Shown here: positions 30,135 through 38,920 of the stretch, piece after piece
Layout of the letters: each line of letters starts with the position of its first letter
Position numbering within the stretch: the stretch's first letter is position 1
From: Halorientalis regularis
GTDB taxonomy: Archaea > Halobacteriota > Halobacteria > Halobacteriales > Haloarculaceae
Assembly: GCF_023698535.1 (NCBI RefSeq)
Contig: NZ_JALJCL010000015.1
Coordinates: 1-64,000, forward strand
Length of the DNA stretch: 64,000 nt
Reading direction: 5' to 3'
Program-made: the position numbers and the translations under genes
Notes under the pieces: generated by a model
Databases searched by the model: none
What the model saw: the letters and a program-made list of their open reading frames with translations, nothing else
Told to the model about the DNA's origin: nothing

Positions 30135-32225
30135 ATGTCCGAAGGGCCGGCGGGACTGGATGGGTTGGTGGCGGCCGTCGCCGAAGCCGCAGGCGACCGG
30201 TCCCGCCCCGACTGGCTGGCGACGGCCACCGACGACGCGACGGTTCGGGAGCGACTCGCGACCCTCGGCCGGGCGGCCGCGGACGACGGGGCGGCCGACG
30301 CCTACCAGCGGTCGCTCCCGGCCGAGCGCCGGCGCGCGGACGGCCACTTCGTCACCGATCCGGCGGTCGCGGCGGCGTGCTGTCGCTGGGCGATCCAGCC
30401 CCGGCCGGACGACAGCCTGCCGCGAGTCCTCGACCCTGCCGTCGGGAGCGGCGTCTTCCCCGTCGCGGCGACCCGCCGCCTCGCCGCCCTCGCCCCGGAG
30501 TCGACACCGGCCGACCGACTCGAACGGATCGTCGGCGTCGACACCGACCCGGTCCCGCTGGCGCTGGCCGCCAACCGATTACTGGCGGCCGCCGACCCCG
30601 GCCCCGACGCCCGATGTCGGCTCTACGAGTCCGATTTCTTCGCGGTCGACCCCGGTCCCGACCGCACCAGCACCGTGACCGACGACCGCCTCGTCGCCGG
30701 GCAGTTCGACGCGGTCGTCGGCAACCCGCCCTACGTCCGGCAGGAGACGACCGACATCGACCGCGCTCGCGACCACCTGGCCGCGTTCGGTCCCGACGGC
30801 CAGCGACCCTATCTGGACGGCGACCGCGCGCTGAGCCGCCGCAGCGACGCCTACGTCTACTTCGTCACCCACGCCACTCGATTCCTCCGCGAGGGGGGCC
30901 GCCTGGCCGTCGTCGTTCCGAACAAGTGGCTCACCACTCGGTACGGCGCGTCCTTCCAGCGGTTCCTCTTCGACCACTACCGACTCGCCGCCGTCGTCGG
31001 TTTCGGCGCGGCGGTGTTCGACGACGCCTTCGTCGACGCCGTCTTGCTCCTGGCCGAGCGGTGTCCCGACCCCGAGCGCCGCCGGTCGACGCCCGTCCGC
31101 TTCTGCCGACTGGACGAGCAGGTGTCGGTCGACCGGTTGCTCGACCTGATCGACGCCGACTCGACACCGCCCGACGACGGGCTCAAGGCCCACGCGACCG
31201 AGGCGTATCGGCGCGTCACGGTCCGACAGGGGCGGCTGGCCGACCGCGAGTCGGCGAAACTCGCGGCGTATCTGGACGCCCCCGAGCCGTTCATCCGCCT
31301 GCTGTCGAACCCGTCGCTCGTCCCGCTGTCCGACCGTTGTACCGTCAGTCGGGGCGTGATGACCGGCGCGAACGACTTCTTCTTCCTCGACGCCGACGGC
31401 TGGGCCACCGAGGTCGACGACCGCTTCCTCGAACCCGCCATCAAGAGCATCCGCGACGTGGACGGCCCCCGCGTCACCGTCGCCGACACCGACCGGTACC
31501 TGCTCGACGTACACGAGTACGTCCGCGAGGTTCGGGCCGACCGGGACGACGAACCGGACGACGGCCTCGACGCCGCAGTCGTCCGCGCGCTCGACCGGGA
31601 CGGGTACGACGCGCTGGCCGACTACGTGGCCTGGGGCGAACGCCAGGGCTTCGCCTCGCGCCGGTCGTGTGCCAGCCGCCGTGTCTGGTTCGACCTCGGC
31701 CCGCTGTCGGCCCCCGCAGTGTTCGTCCCGAAGTTCTTCGACCGTCGCGTGCCCGTCGTCGCCAACCCCGACGGCCTGCTGGCGAGCAACGCCGTCGACT
31801 GCCTCTGGGTCGACGGGCCGGGCGATTCGGGGAACACCGGCCAGCCTGTCGACGAGACGACGCCCGAACGGGCCACGCTCGGGGTCCTCAACGCGACCGT
31901 GACCGCGGGGATTCTGGAGTGCTGGGGCCGCAGCGAGGGCGGCGGCGCGCTCCAGGTGATGACCTACGAACTGGCGTCGCTCCCGATCCCCGATCCGCTG
32001 GCGATGGCCCCCGACACCCGACGCGAGGTCGCCGCGGCTGCCGACGCGTTGCTGGCTGGCGAGGACGGAGCCCGCGACCGACTGGATCGGCTCGTCCTCG
32101 ACGCCATCGACGCGGACCTCGGAGTCGAAGCGTGTCGACGGCACAGAACGGCGATGGTCGAGCGCCGTGCCGGGACGAGCGACAGCACGGCCGCCCCACT
32201 CACCCGCGACTCAGGCCAGCGGTAG
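30135..32225 (+). CDS. Orphan N6-adenine DNA methyltransferase (Eco57I/TaqI-like)
   Basis: 696 residues from ATG 30135 (a GTG two codons upstream is less likely). SAM motif I region VLDPAVGSGVFPVAA, with GHFVTDPAVAAACCRW preceding; catalytic motif IV NPPY at about residues 197-200; DAYVYFVTHATRFLREGGRLAVVVPNKW (motifs V-VI). C-terminal half is a TaqI-like target-recognition domain ending YELASLPIPDPLAM. No endonuclease gene lies beside it, and its base composition is host-like, so it is probably a resident epigenetic or anti-restriction methyltransferase. Its stop overlaps the stop of the opposing GST gene. Confidence 0.88.
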   Translation: MSEGPAGLDGLVAAVAEAAGDRSRPDWLATATDDATVRERLATLGRAAADDGAADAYQRSLPAERRRADGHFVTDPAVAAACCRWAIQPRPDDSLPRVLDPAVGSGVFPVAATRRLAALAPESTPADRLERIVGVDTDPVPLALAANRLLAAADPGPDARCRLYESDFFAVDPGPDRTSTVTDDRLVAGQFDAVVGNPPYVRQETTDIDRARDHLAAFGPDGQRPYLDGDRALSRRSDAYVYFVTHATRFLREGGRLAVVVPNKWLTTRYGASFQRFLFDHYRLAAVVGFGAAVFDDAFVDAVLLLAERCPDPERRRSTPVRFCRLDEQVSVDRLLDLIDADSTPPDDGLKAHATEAYRRVTVRQGRLADRESAKLAAYLDAPEPFIRLLSNPSLVPLSDRCTVSRGVMTGANDFFFLDADGWATEVDDRFLEPAIKSIRDVDGPRVTVADTDRYLLDVHEYVREVRADRDDEPDDGLDAAVVRALDRDGYDALADYVAWGERQGFASRRSCASRRVWFDLGPLSAPAVFVPKFFDRRVPVVANPDGLLASNAVDCLWVDGPGDSGNTGQPVDETTPERATLGVLNATVTAGILECWGRSEGGGALQVMTYELASLPIPDPLAMAPDTRREVAAAADALLAGEDGARDRLDRLVLDAIDADLGVEACRRHRTAMVERRAGTSDSTAAPLTRDSGQR

Positions 32226-33257
32226 CAGGTCCTCGGGCGGACTGCCACCCATCTCGTCGCGGTCGTGGTCGGCCTCGAAGTCGATGTCGGGACCGGCCGC
32301 GATGATCCCCGACGGGTTCACGTCCGGATGGGTCGTGTAGTAGTGCTCCGTGATGTGGTCCATGTTCACCGTCTCTGCGACGCTGGGCGTCTGGTAGAGG
32401 TCCCGCAGGTACGGCCAGAGGTTGTCGTACTCGTGGATGTGCTGGCGGTTACACATGAAGTGGGTGTGGTACACCTGATCGAACCGGACCAGCGTGGTGA
32501 ACATGCAGATGTCGGCCTCGGTCAGCCGGTCGCCCGCGAGGTAGCGCTGGTCTCCGAGGACGGAATCCCAGTGATCGAGCGCGGCGAACAGCTCCTCGAC
32601 CGCCTCGTCGTAGGCCGACTGACTGCTGGCGAACCCGGCCCGGTAGACGCCGTTGTTGATCGGCTCGTAGATCTCGTCGATGATCTCGTCGATCTCGTCC
32701 TGGTACCCTTCGGGGTAGAGGTCCACGTCGCGCCCGGCAACACCGTCGGACGAGTCCGACGAGCCGCCACTCGCTTCGCTCGCGGCGACCCCGTGCATCT
32801 CGGTGTCGAGCATCCGCAGGATCTCCTCGGACTCGTTGTTGACGATGGTGTCTTGCTTCTTGTCCCACAGCACAGGGACCGTCACCCGGCAGGTCGCGTC
32901 GGGATCGGCCGCGACGTAGGCCTCCCGCAGGTAGTCGAATCCGTTGATCGAGTCCGCCGTACAGCCCGCCTTCTCGGGCGTGAACTGCCACCCGCCCTCG
33001 TCGCGGTAGGGGTCGACCACGTCGACCGTGATGGCGTCTTCCAGCCCCTTCAGCGCGCGGACCAGCAGCGTCCGGTGGGCCCACGGGCAAGCATAGGAGA
33101 CGTAGAGGTGGTACCGGCCGGCCTCGGCGGGGAACTGCGCGTCGGGATCGTCTTCGATCCGGTCCCGGAACGTGGTCTCCTGGCGCTCGAACTCGCCGTC
33201 CTCGTTGGTCGTTTCGTACGCGTCGGTGCGCCACTCGCCGTCGACGAGCTTGTTCAT
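32211..33257 (-). CDS. Glutathionyl-hydroquinone reductase-like GST (Xi class)
   Basis: 348 residues from MNKLVDGEWRTDAYETTNEDG. Catalytic Cys at 57 in YACPWAHRT; the N-terminal thioredoxin-like part runs to about 175; the helical domain has SQSAYDEAVEELFAALDHWDSVLGDQRYLAGDRLTEADI, and the Xi-class YHTHFMCNRQHI. The enzyme reduces thiol-quinone conjugates. Haloarchaea use gamma-glutamylcysteine instead of glutathione, so the real thiol probably differs. Around residues 150-175 a Ser/Gly/Asp-rich insert coincides with palindromic DNA (32736-32795), suggesting a mini-insertion. Confidence 0.88.
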   Translation of the reverse strand: MNKLVDGEWRTDAYETTNEDGEFERQETTFRDRIEDDPDAQFPAEAGRYHLYVSYACPWAHRTLLVRALKGLEDAITVDVVDPYRDEGGWQFTPEKAGCTADSINGFDYLREAYVAADPDATCRVTVPVLWDKKQDTIVNNESEEILRMLDTEMHGVAASEASGGSSDSSDGVAGRDVDLYPEGYQDEIDEIIDEIYEPINNGVYRAGFASSQSAYDEAVEELFAALDHWDSVLGDQRYLAGDRLTEADICMFTTLVRFDQVYHTHFMCNRQHIHEYDNLWPYLRDLYQTPSVAETVNMDHITEHYYTTHPDVNPSGIIAAGPDIDFEADHDRDEMGGSPPEDLLPLA

Positions 33258-33340
33258 CGTACGCCAACCATTGGGGTTCCGGGCGTAAAAACAGGGTAGT
33301 ATGATAGGTGTAACCGGCTGTCCGCGCCCGAACCGTGCGA

Positions 33341-33550
33341 TCACTTGGGCGCCGGGTGACAGTTGGGGTTCTGCTCGGCGACCACGTCGGCCCCGTTCTC
33401 ACAGCCCGGCACTGGCTGGCCAGCCGGATTGTGAGCGGCGGCTTCGCCCGCGGCCCCGACGGTCAGGAGTACGGCCAGCATGGCCGCGAGCAGGACCTTC
33501 TGTGAGTGCCGTGCGACGGTGTCGAACGCCAGGTCTTGGATCGGTGTCAT
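33341..33550 (-). CDS. Small secreted or membrane-tethered protein
   Basis: 69 residues. Hydrophobic stretch about 18-38 ([22 protein letters not shown]) resembles a signal peptide with an AxA cleavage site. The mature part is about 32 residues with two Cys ([18 protein letters not shown]) that may form a disulphide. An A/T-rich promoter candidate TTATTTAAG lies 35-45 bp upstream (33580-33590). No function is known. Confidence 0.55.
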   Translation of the reverse strand: MTPIQDLAFDTVARHSQKVLLAAMLAVLLTVGAAGEAAAHNPAGQPVPGCENGADVVAEQNPNCHPAPK

Positions 33551-33802
33551 CCACTCGGCCGGTCCCCTCTTAATTTCTTAAATAATACGTTCGAACAGAA
33601 CGCCTGCTGGATTCAGCACGTGAGGTCGCTACCGCAATCGGCGGCCAGAACCGCTCGGCACGGGTGCGTCACGCTCTCGCGACCGCGACGGAGCGGGGTC
33701 CGGAGGGCCGAAACCGACCCGGACACCGGACCCGTCGCGTGCCCTGGTCCAGTTCGACGGGTTTTTGTACGCGCTTGGCTTCGATTTCGCCAAGAGATAC
33801 CT

Positions 33803-34333
33803 ATGTCGGACAAGCCTGCCTCGATGTACCGGCAAATCGACAAGCCGTCGTACACTCGCCGTGAGTACATCACCGGAATCCCCGGTTCCAAGGTTGCACA
33901 GCATCAGATGGGCGACAAAACCACCGAGTCCGAGGACTACCCCGTCCAGATTAGCCTCATCGTCGAAGAAGAGGTCCAGATCCGGCACGGGTCGCTGGAG
34001 GCCTCCCGACTGTCGGCCAACCGGCACCTGATCCAGGAACTCGGCGAGAAAAACTACAAGATGGTCCTGCGGAAGTTCCCCCACCAGGTCATCCGGGAGA
34101 ACAAACAGGCGACCGGGGCCGGTGCGGACCGTGTTTCGGACGGAATGCGCCAGGCCTTCGGGAAGATCGTCGGCACCGCCGCCCGCATCGACAAGGGCGA
34201 GCGCCTGTTCACCGCCTACTGCGACGTAGACCAGGCAGAGGAAGTCAAGGAAGCCTTCCGCCGCGCCTACAACAAGATCTCGCCGCCGTGCCGGATCAAG
34301 GTCGAACGCGGCGAAGAACTGCTGATCGCCTAA
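33803..34333 (+). CDS. rpl10e: 50S ribosomal protein L10e (uL16)
   Basis: 176 residues beginning [28 protein letters not shown], the conserved archaeal L10e start. Core motifs [23 protein letters not shown] and the C-terminal [19 protein letters not shown] are present. It belongs to the large subunit and contacts the tRNA-binding centre. A longer open frame upstream (from 33506) is not family-like. GTTTTTGTACGC about 40 bp upstream may include the promoter. Confidence 0.97.
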   Translation: MSDKPASMYRQIDKPSYTRREYITGIPGSKVAQHQMGDKTTESEDYPVQISLIVEEEVQIRHGSLEASRLSANRHLIQELGEKNYKMVLRKFPHQVIRENKQATGAGADRVSDGMRQAFGKIVGTAARIDKGERLFTAYCDVDQAEEVKEAFRRAYNKISPPCRIKVERGEELLIA

Positions 34334-34600
34334 GCCCTCGCGACCGCTGGCGCGGTCGCTCGCCCTTAGAAGTCCGCCAGGCGGGGACCCGCAAGGGGTC
34401 TTCCGCGCGTCGCGAGATACGCGACGCGCGGTTTCTGCCCGGCGCACTCGTGCATTCGAGCACGAGCGCGCCGTGCGTTGACGTACTCGTAGGCAGGCCT
34501 GCCCTTCCCCGGGTCGCGTGTCCCGCGCGATGCGCGGGCCACGCTCCCGGCCGAACGCCCGTCCGCAGAGTCTTCGCTCGTCGAAACTGATCAGTGAGCT
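34334..34600 (+). other. Hairpin-dense noncoding stretch after rpl10e, possible structured RNA
   Basis: Several perfect dyads stand within 200 bp: GCGACCGC/GCGGTCGC near 34340-34360, CGCGCGTCGCG/CGCGACGCGCG (11 bp, about 34404-34432), GCGCACTCGTGC with GAGCACGAGCGCGC (34441-34473), GCAGGCCTGC (34493-34502) and CCCGCGC/GCGCGGG (34521-34540). No reading frame is convincing. Either a structured RNA or a cluster of palindromic repeats; no family is recognised. Confidence 0.45.
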
Positions 34601-34649
34601 GTGAGCCGTCGACCGATCCAGACGGCATCGAGTGCCGTGAGAACGACCG

Positions 34650-35081
34650 TCACTCCTCGTCGGCCACTCTGATCGTCAACACGGGCACGTCCGAGGACCG
34701 GACGACTTTCTCCGTGACGCTGCCGAGCAGGTACCGGTCCAGCCCGCGCCGGCCGTGGGTGCCCATCACGATCATGTCCGCGGCCACCTCGTCGGCGTAG
34801 TCGATGATCTCCCGGTAGGGGTTGCCCTCGCGCACCCCGCTCTCGGCGACGAGCCCGGCGTCGGTGATCCGGTCGACCGCGTCCGCGACGACCTGCTCGC
34901 CTGTCGTCCGGAGCGACTCGACGGTCGTCCCCTCGACTGCACCACCGCCCAGGGCCGTCGTGTTGGCCACGAACAGGACGTGTATTCCGGCGTCGTGTGC
35001 CTCGGCCTGTTCGAGCGCGTGGTCCAGTGCGACCGCCGCCCCGTCGCTCCCGTCGGTCGGAAAGAGTATCTCGTCGTACAT
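34650..35081 (-). CDS. Universal stress protein (UspA family)
   Basis: 143 residues, single Usp domain. Start YDEILFPTDGSDGAAVALDHALEQA; ATP-binding motif G-x2-G-x9-G-S/T appears as GTHGRRGLDRYLLGSVTEKVV; final strand VPVLTIR. It is a soluble nucleotide-binding stress protein; the exact role is unknown. Monocistronic. Confidence 0.93.
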   Translation of the reverse strand: MYDEILFPTDGSDGAAVALDHALEQAEAHDAGIHVLFVANTTALGGGAVEGTTVESLRTTGEQVVADAVDRITDAGLVAESGVREGNPYREIIDYADEVAADMIVMGTHGRRGLDRYLLGSVTEKVVRSSDVPVLTIRVADEE

Positions 35082-35160
35082 ACCACACCGTCCCGCCGCC
35101 GTCTACTTAGTATTGCGCCGACCTCTCGGGAACTGAGAACCGGCGGACTCTCCGCCCGCC

Positions 35161-35775
35161 CTACTCGTGAGCGCGGAGAATCGCCTCGTAGTAGGGCATC
35201 ATCACGTCCTTGCCCTGTTCGAGGTGGTCCTCCGACCGGTAGTCGTGGTGTTCGACCGCCAGCGCGTACCGGGTCGCTTCGGGGCCAAACCCGGACTGGC
35301 CGTAGCGGGGTTTACGCGGGTACTCCGGGTCGCCCATCGCCACACGCAGTTCCAGCAGCTTGGCGTGCATGATCGGCGTCCAGTAGTCGCCGCCGGTCTT
35401 GTGTCGCCGCCAGGCCGTCGCCGACAGGTCTGCGTAGTCCTCGTCGATGCCGAGCAGGCGCGCCCGCTCGGCGAAGTTCTCGTGGACCGGGTCCCAGTCG
35501 GCCGCGTCGAGCGTCTCCCGGTCGAACTCCCCGTCGGTCTGGTGTGTGTCTTCGACCTCGTCTTTCTTCCAGAGGGCGTTGACGTACGCCACCGCGGCCC
35601 GGCGCGCCGTCGCGTCGTCGACGTGCTGGAACTGGCTACCGTCGACTGCCGCGAACGCCTTCACCGCCGCCATCCGGTCGCGCTGGTCGTGCGCGACGAA
35701 CCCGTCCCAGACCCGCTCCGCGAGGAATTCGGCGTGGTCGGTCACCGTCTCCCGGGTCTCCTGTTGGGTACTCAT
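35161..35775 (-). CDS. Haloarchaeal hypothetical protein
   Basis: 204 residues from MSTQQETRETVTDHAEFLAERVW; the frame upstream is open but Arg/Trp-rich and unlikely. Soluble, mixed alpha. Notable motifs are KKDEVEDTHQTDGEFDRETLDAADWDPVHENFAERARLLGIDEDYADL, WRRHKTGGDYWTPIMHAKLLELRVAMGDPEYPRKP and a terminal MMPYYEAILRAHE. I do not recognise a named domain. The gene is divergent from the ATP-grasp gene across about 230 bp, which contain an A/T-rich TATA-like TAATATATTAAAC near 35920-35933. Confidence 0.6.
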   Translation of the reverse strand: MSTQQETRETVTDHAEFLAERVWDGFVAHDQRDRMAAVKAFAAVDGSQFQHVDDATARRAAVAYVNALWKKDEVEDTHQTDGEFDRETLDAADWDPVHENFAERARLLGIDEDYADLSATAWRRHKTGGDYWTPIMHAKLLELRVAMGDPEYPRKPRYGQSGFGPEATRYALAVEHHDYRSEDHLEQGKDVMMPYYEAILRAHE

Positions 35776-36008
35776 CGCTCCGACCGACCTCCACCGTCGC
35801 CACCATCCATCGTTCGCCCTCCGTCTCCACTCGACCGCCCCCACCGATATCCACCCAGTAAACTCGCCAACATCCTTGCAATCTGCACTTTCCAACTATA
35901 ATTACACATTCGCCAGGGCTAATATATTAAACGACATCCGTCCCCCGTCGTACCCGTTCGACGGCCACGAACGGCGGACTTTAGTCCGCGTGGTCCGAGA
36001 GAACGACC

Positions 36009-36875
36009 ATGCTCCGGCTGGCGGTCGCGACCGATGCGGAAACGTACGAACGGTTGCAAGACCCCCTCGAACAGCGGGGGATCGAGGTCGCGGCCGTCGC
36101 CACCACCGAACGGACACTCCCGCTCACCGACGCCGACTTCGACGAGTTCGATGGGTTCGACGCCGGGTTCGTCTACCCGCCCCGCATCATGGAGGGCGGT
36201 GTCGCCGACGCACTGCTGGGGGTCCCGTGGGTCAACGACCGCGACGCGATCCTCACTTCCCGGAACAAGGCCGACGTGATCGCCCGCCTCGACCGGGCTG
36301 GCATTCCGGTCCCCGAGACCGTCGCCGTCTCGAACCCGGTCGACCGGGCGGACCTCGTGGCGGCCTTCGAGCGGTTCGACGCGCCGGTCGTCGTCAAACC
36401 AAACTCCGCCACCCGCGGCGTCGGCGTCGCCAAGGCCCACGATCTCGACTCCTTTTTAGGCATCGCCGACTACCTCGATCTAGTCCACGACTACCGCGCG
36501 ACCGGCGACCAGTCCTTTCTGGTCCAGGAGTACCTCCCCGACGCCCGGGACTATCGGGTCATGCTCGTCGACGGCGAGTACGTGGGCGCGGTCGAGCGCC
36601 GCCTCCCCGCGGACGCCCTCGAAGCGGGGCAGTGGAAACACAACGTCCACCGCGGGGCCGAGGCGACCGGCGTCGATCTCTCGCCGGAGTTGCGCGCGCT
36701 GGCCGAAGGCGTCGCCGAGGCACTCGACATCCCCTGGCTCGGCGTCGATCTGCTGGTCACCGACGACCGGGCCGTCGTCACCGAGACCAACGCCCGGCCG
36801 ACCGTCGACAGCGCGACGAAATACGAACCCGGTTTCTTCGACGATCTGGCGGCGCTGATCCGTGAGACCGTCTGA
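36009..36875 (+). CDS. RimK-type ATP-grasp ligase
   Basis: 288 residues. ATP-grasp signatures: NKADVIARLDRAGIPVPETV (about 86-106), VVVKPNSATRGVGVAKAH (125-142), FLVQEYLPDARDYRVMLVDGEYVGAVER, and metal-binding TETNARPTVDSATKYEP near the end. It belongs to the RimK/LysX/MptN group, which adds amino acids (often glutamate) to protein, lysine-carrier or cofactor acceptors; the acceptor here is not evident. It is cytosolic and followed by a membrane protein gene on the same strand with its own TATA. Confidence 0.85.
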   Translation: MLRLAVATDAETYERLQDPLEQRGIEVAAVATTERTLPLTDADFDEFDGFDAGFVYPPRIMEGGVADALLGVPWVNDRDAILTSRNKADVIARLDRAGIPVPETVAVSNPVDRADLVAAFERFDAPVVVKPNSATRGVGVAKAHDLDSFLGIADYLDLVHDYRATGDQSFLVQEYLPDARDYRVMLVDGEYVGAVERRLPADALEAGQWKHNVHRGAEATGVDLSPELRALAEGVAEALDIPWLGVDLLVTDDRAVVTETNARPTVDSATKYEPGFFDDLAALIRETV

Positions 36876-36943
36876 CACAGGACACACGACCGTTCGACAC
36901 GACACCAAAGTATATTACCCCGGATAAGTAACGACCGGGAAAC

Positions 36944-37309
36944 ATGGCCAAAACCCAGCGGAACGACCTGAGCCGTCCGTTTCTCGTCCTCGGGTTCGCC
37001 CTCGCCGTTGGTGTGGCGGCCGGAACCGTCCGGTACGCGACCCCCTCGCTCCAGCGGGCGGAGACGCTCGCCTTCGGCTGGTTGCTGGTCGCGTTCACGT
37101 TCACCTACAGCTACCGGCCGCTCCGGGAGTCGGTGTACGGGCGGCTGGTGAGTTCACTCTTTATTATGCTGTTCGCCACGTTCTTCTACCTGCGCGGGAG
37201 CCGCGGTCCGCTGGTCCCCTTCGGCCTGTTCGCGCTGGCGCTGGCGGCGTTCTGTTATCAGCTCTACCGGCTCGGCGACGACGGCGGCCGGCGCAGTCAG
37301 CTCTCCTGA
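36944..37309 (+). CDS. Small four-helix membrane protein, haloarchaeal
   Basis: 121 residues. Four hydrophobic segments about 12-30, 40-56, 66-84 and 88-106 with short loops, N-terminus basic (MAKTQRNDLSR). No recognised domain. A good promoter AAGTATATTACCCC lies 32-45 bp upstream. Its end faces the Hsp20 gene with only 4 bp between. Confidence 0.65.
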   Translation: MAKTQRNDLSRPFLVLGFALAVGVAAGTVRYATPSLQRAETLAFGWLLVAFTFTYSYRPLRESVYGRLVSSLFIMLFATFFYLRGSRGPLVPFGLFALALAAFCYQLYRLGDDGGRRSQLS

Positions 37310-37313
37310 GAAG

Positions 37314-37700
37314 TCAGAGGTCGATGTCGGCGGAGTCGCCGGCGCGGTCGAAGGTGACTTCGAGGACGCCGTTGTTGTAGGTGGCGCTCGCGGAGTGTTC
37401 GTCGACGGTCGCGGGCAGGCGGATCCGCTCCTCGTAGTCCCGGCGGTCGGAGGCGGCCGCGACGGTCAGCACGTCGCCGTCGCACCTGAGGTCGATGGCG
37501 TCTTTCTCGACGCCGGGGAGGTCCGCGACGACCCGGAGCTGGTCGTCCGCCTCGAACACGTCCAGGTGCAGATCCGAGCCGAAGCCGGCGGAGCCGCTCC
37601 GGTCGATGTGGACGTCGTCGCCCATCATCTCGTTCATTACCCGCTCGATCTCGCGAAGAATGTCGTCGATGGGGTCGTGGTCGTCGCGGTCGTTATTCAT
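37314..37700 (-). CDS. Small heat-shock protein (Hsp20/alpha-crystallin)
   Basis: 128 residues from MNNDRDDHDPIDDILREIERVMNEM. The alpha-crystallin domain covers about 40-125: LHLDVFEADDQLRVVADLPGVEKDAIDLRCDGDVLTVAA, FRLPATVDEHSASATYNNGVLEVTF with the final strand G-V-L-E-V. No I-x-I tail is seen. It is an ATP-independent holdase chaperone. A 16-codon upstream frame is not used because MNNDRDD is the family start. Confidence 0.9.
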   Translation of the reverse strand: MNNDRDDHDPIDDILREIERVMNEMMGDDVHIDRSGSAGFGSDLHLDVFEADDQLRVVADLPGVEKDAIDLRCDGDVLTVAAASDRRDYEERIRLPATVDEHSASATYNNGVLEVTFDRAGDSADIDL

Positions 37701-37772
37701 ACCTGTCGGTAAGGCGTGGTCGCCGGAAAAGGTTTCTGTCCCTGTCACTCCTCGAATCCCGAGGGGGTCGCG

Positions 37773-38798
37773 TTAGCGGCCCAGGCCCATCCCGAGGGCC
37801 TCGTTCGTCCGCTCGATGCTCTCGCGCCGGTCGGCGGTCCCCAGCACGGCCCGGATCGCGTCGACGTTTTCCGGCACCACGTCGGACTCCTGGTGGATCG
37901 CCTGGAACAGGTAGAGTTCGTCGCCACCTTCGACGGTGATCGACTCGCCCCAGATGGCGTTCTCCCACACGTCACCCCGGGGCCGACCCGAATCGAGCGC
38001 GAACTCCTTGAGTTTGCCCGACCCGTCGATCCCCATGTGGTCGGGGATGACGAACAGCCGTGACTCGCCCTCCAGGAGTTCGCGGACTGTCTCGGTGTCG
38101 GTCTCGTCGGTCAACTCGACGTTGACGCTGTGGGTGTGGGTCAGCGTCGCGGGCACCTTCATCCCGAGCGTGTCGATGTCCAGATCCGGGAAGATGGTGT
38201 TCACGTCCGGGCCGTGGTGGGAGGGAATCGTCACCGGGTCCGGCAGCGTGTCGTTGATCGGGCCACGCGAGGACTGGGCCGGGTCGCCGCCCCGGCGGAC
38301 CAGCGTCGCGCGCACCTTCTCGACGCCGTACTCGTCCTCCAGTGCGGCGATGAGTCGGGAGAGCCCGGTCGTGTTACAGGAGACGACGCGCGTGTGGCCG
38401 GCCCCCTCGGCCTCGGCGAAGTTCGAGCGGGCGTTGAAACTCACGTCCACCAAGTCGGCGTCCTCGCCGCCCTGGTAGAGCGCGGGCGTGTCGTACTCCT
38501 GGTACATCGCCTTGTTCTCCGCGCCGATGCCCGAGGGCGTGGTGTCGACGACGATCTCGCTGTCCTGGACGAGTTCCTCGACCTCGCCGGCCAGTTCGAT
38601 GCCGGCTTCGTCGAACTGCCCGACCCGCTCGGGGACGGCGGCGTACAGCGGGAAGTCGTTGGCGACGGCCTGCTCGGCCTCGAAGTTCGGCCGCGTCTTG
38701 GCGACGCCGACGACTTCCATGTCCGGCTGGGCGCGGACGGCGTCCGCGACCCGCTTCCCGATGGTCCCGTACCCGTTGATTCCGACCTCGATTGTCAT
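37773..38798 (-). CDS. gap: Archaeal type II glyceraldehyde-3-phosphate dehydrogenase
   Basis: 341 residues, the usual length of phosphorylating archaeal type II GAPDH. Nucleotide-binding [16 protein letters not shown] at 6-21, catalytic C141 in [38 protein letters not shown] and HTHSVNVEL are family landmarks. It interconverts glyceraldehyde-3-phosphate and 1,3-bisphosphoglycerate; in haloarchaea the type II enzyme is mostly associated with gluconeogenesis. It is monocistronic, with stop 73 bp beyond the Hsp20 start. Confidence 0.96.
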   Translation of the reverse strand: MTIEVGINGYGTIGKRVADAVRAQPDMEVVGVAKTRPNFEAEQAVANDFPLYAAVPERVGQFDEAGIELAGEVEELVQDSEIVVDTTPSGIGAENKAMYQEYDTPALYQGGEDADLVDVSFNARSNFAEAEGAGHTRVVSCNTTGLSRLIAALEDEYGVEKVRATLVRRGGDPAQSSRGPINDTLPDPVTIPSHHGPDVNTIFPDLDIDTLGMKVPATLTHTHSVNVELTDETDTETVRELLEGESRLFVIPDHMGIDGSGKLKEFALDSGRPRGDVWENAIWGESITVEGGDELYLFQAIHQESDVVPENVDAIRAVLGTADRRESIERTNEALGMGLGR

Positions 38799-38920
38799 AT
38801 ACGGGGATGCCGTAGCGACCGGGATAACCGTTTCGAGGTTCCACGACGGGGATTCACTCGTCTCCGAATACCGTCTCGTCGCGAGCAGGAACTAAGTCGA
38901 GCGACCGACTGGGATCGGGT

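Noticed and set aside
34334-34600. RNase P RNA or SRP RNA
   Set aside because: Neither the conserved helix P4 strands nor the SRP helix-8 tetraloop region could be recognised on either strand.
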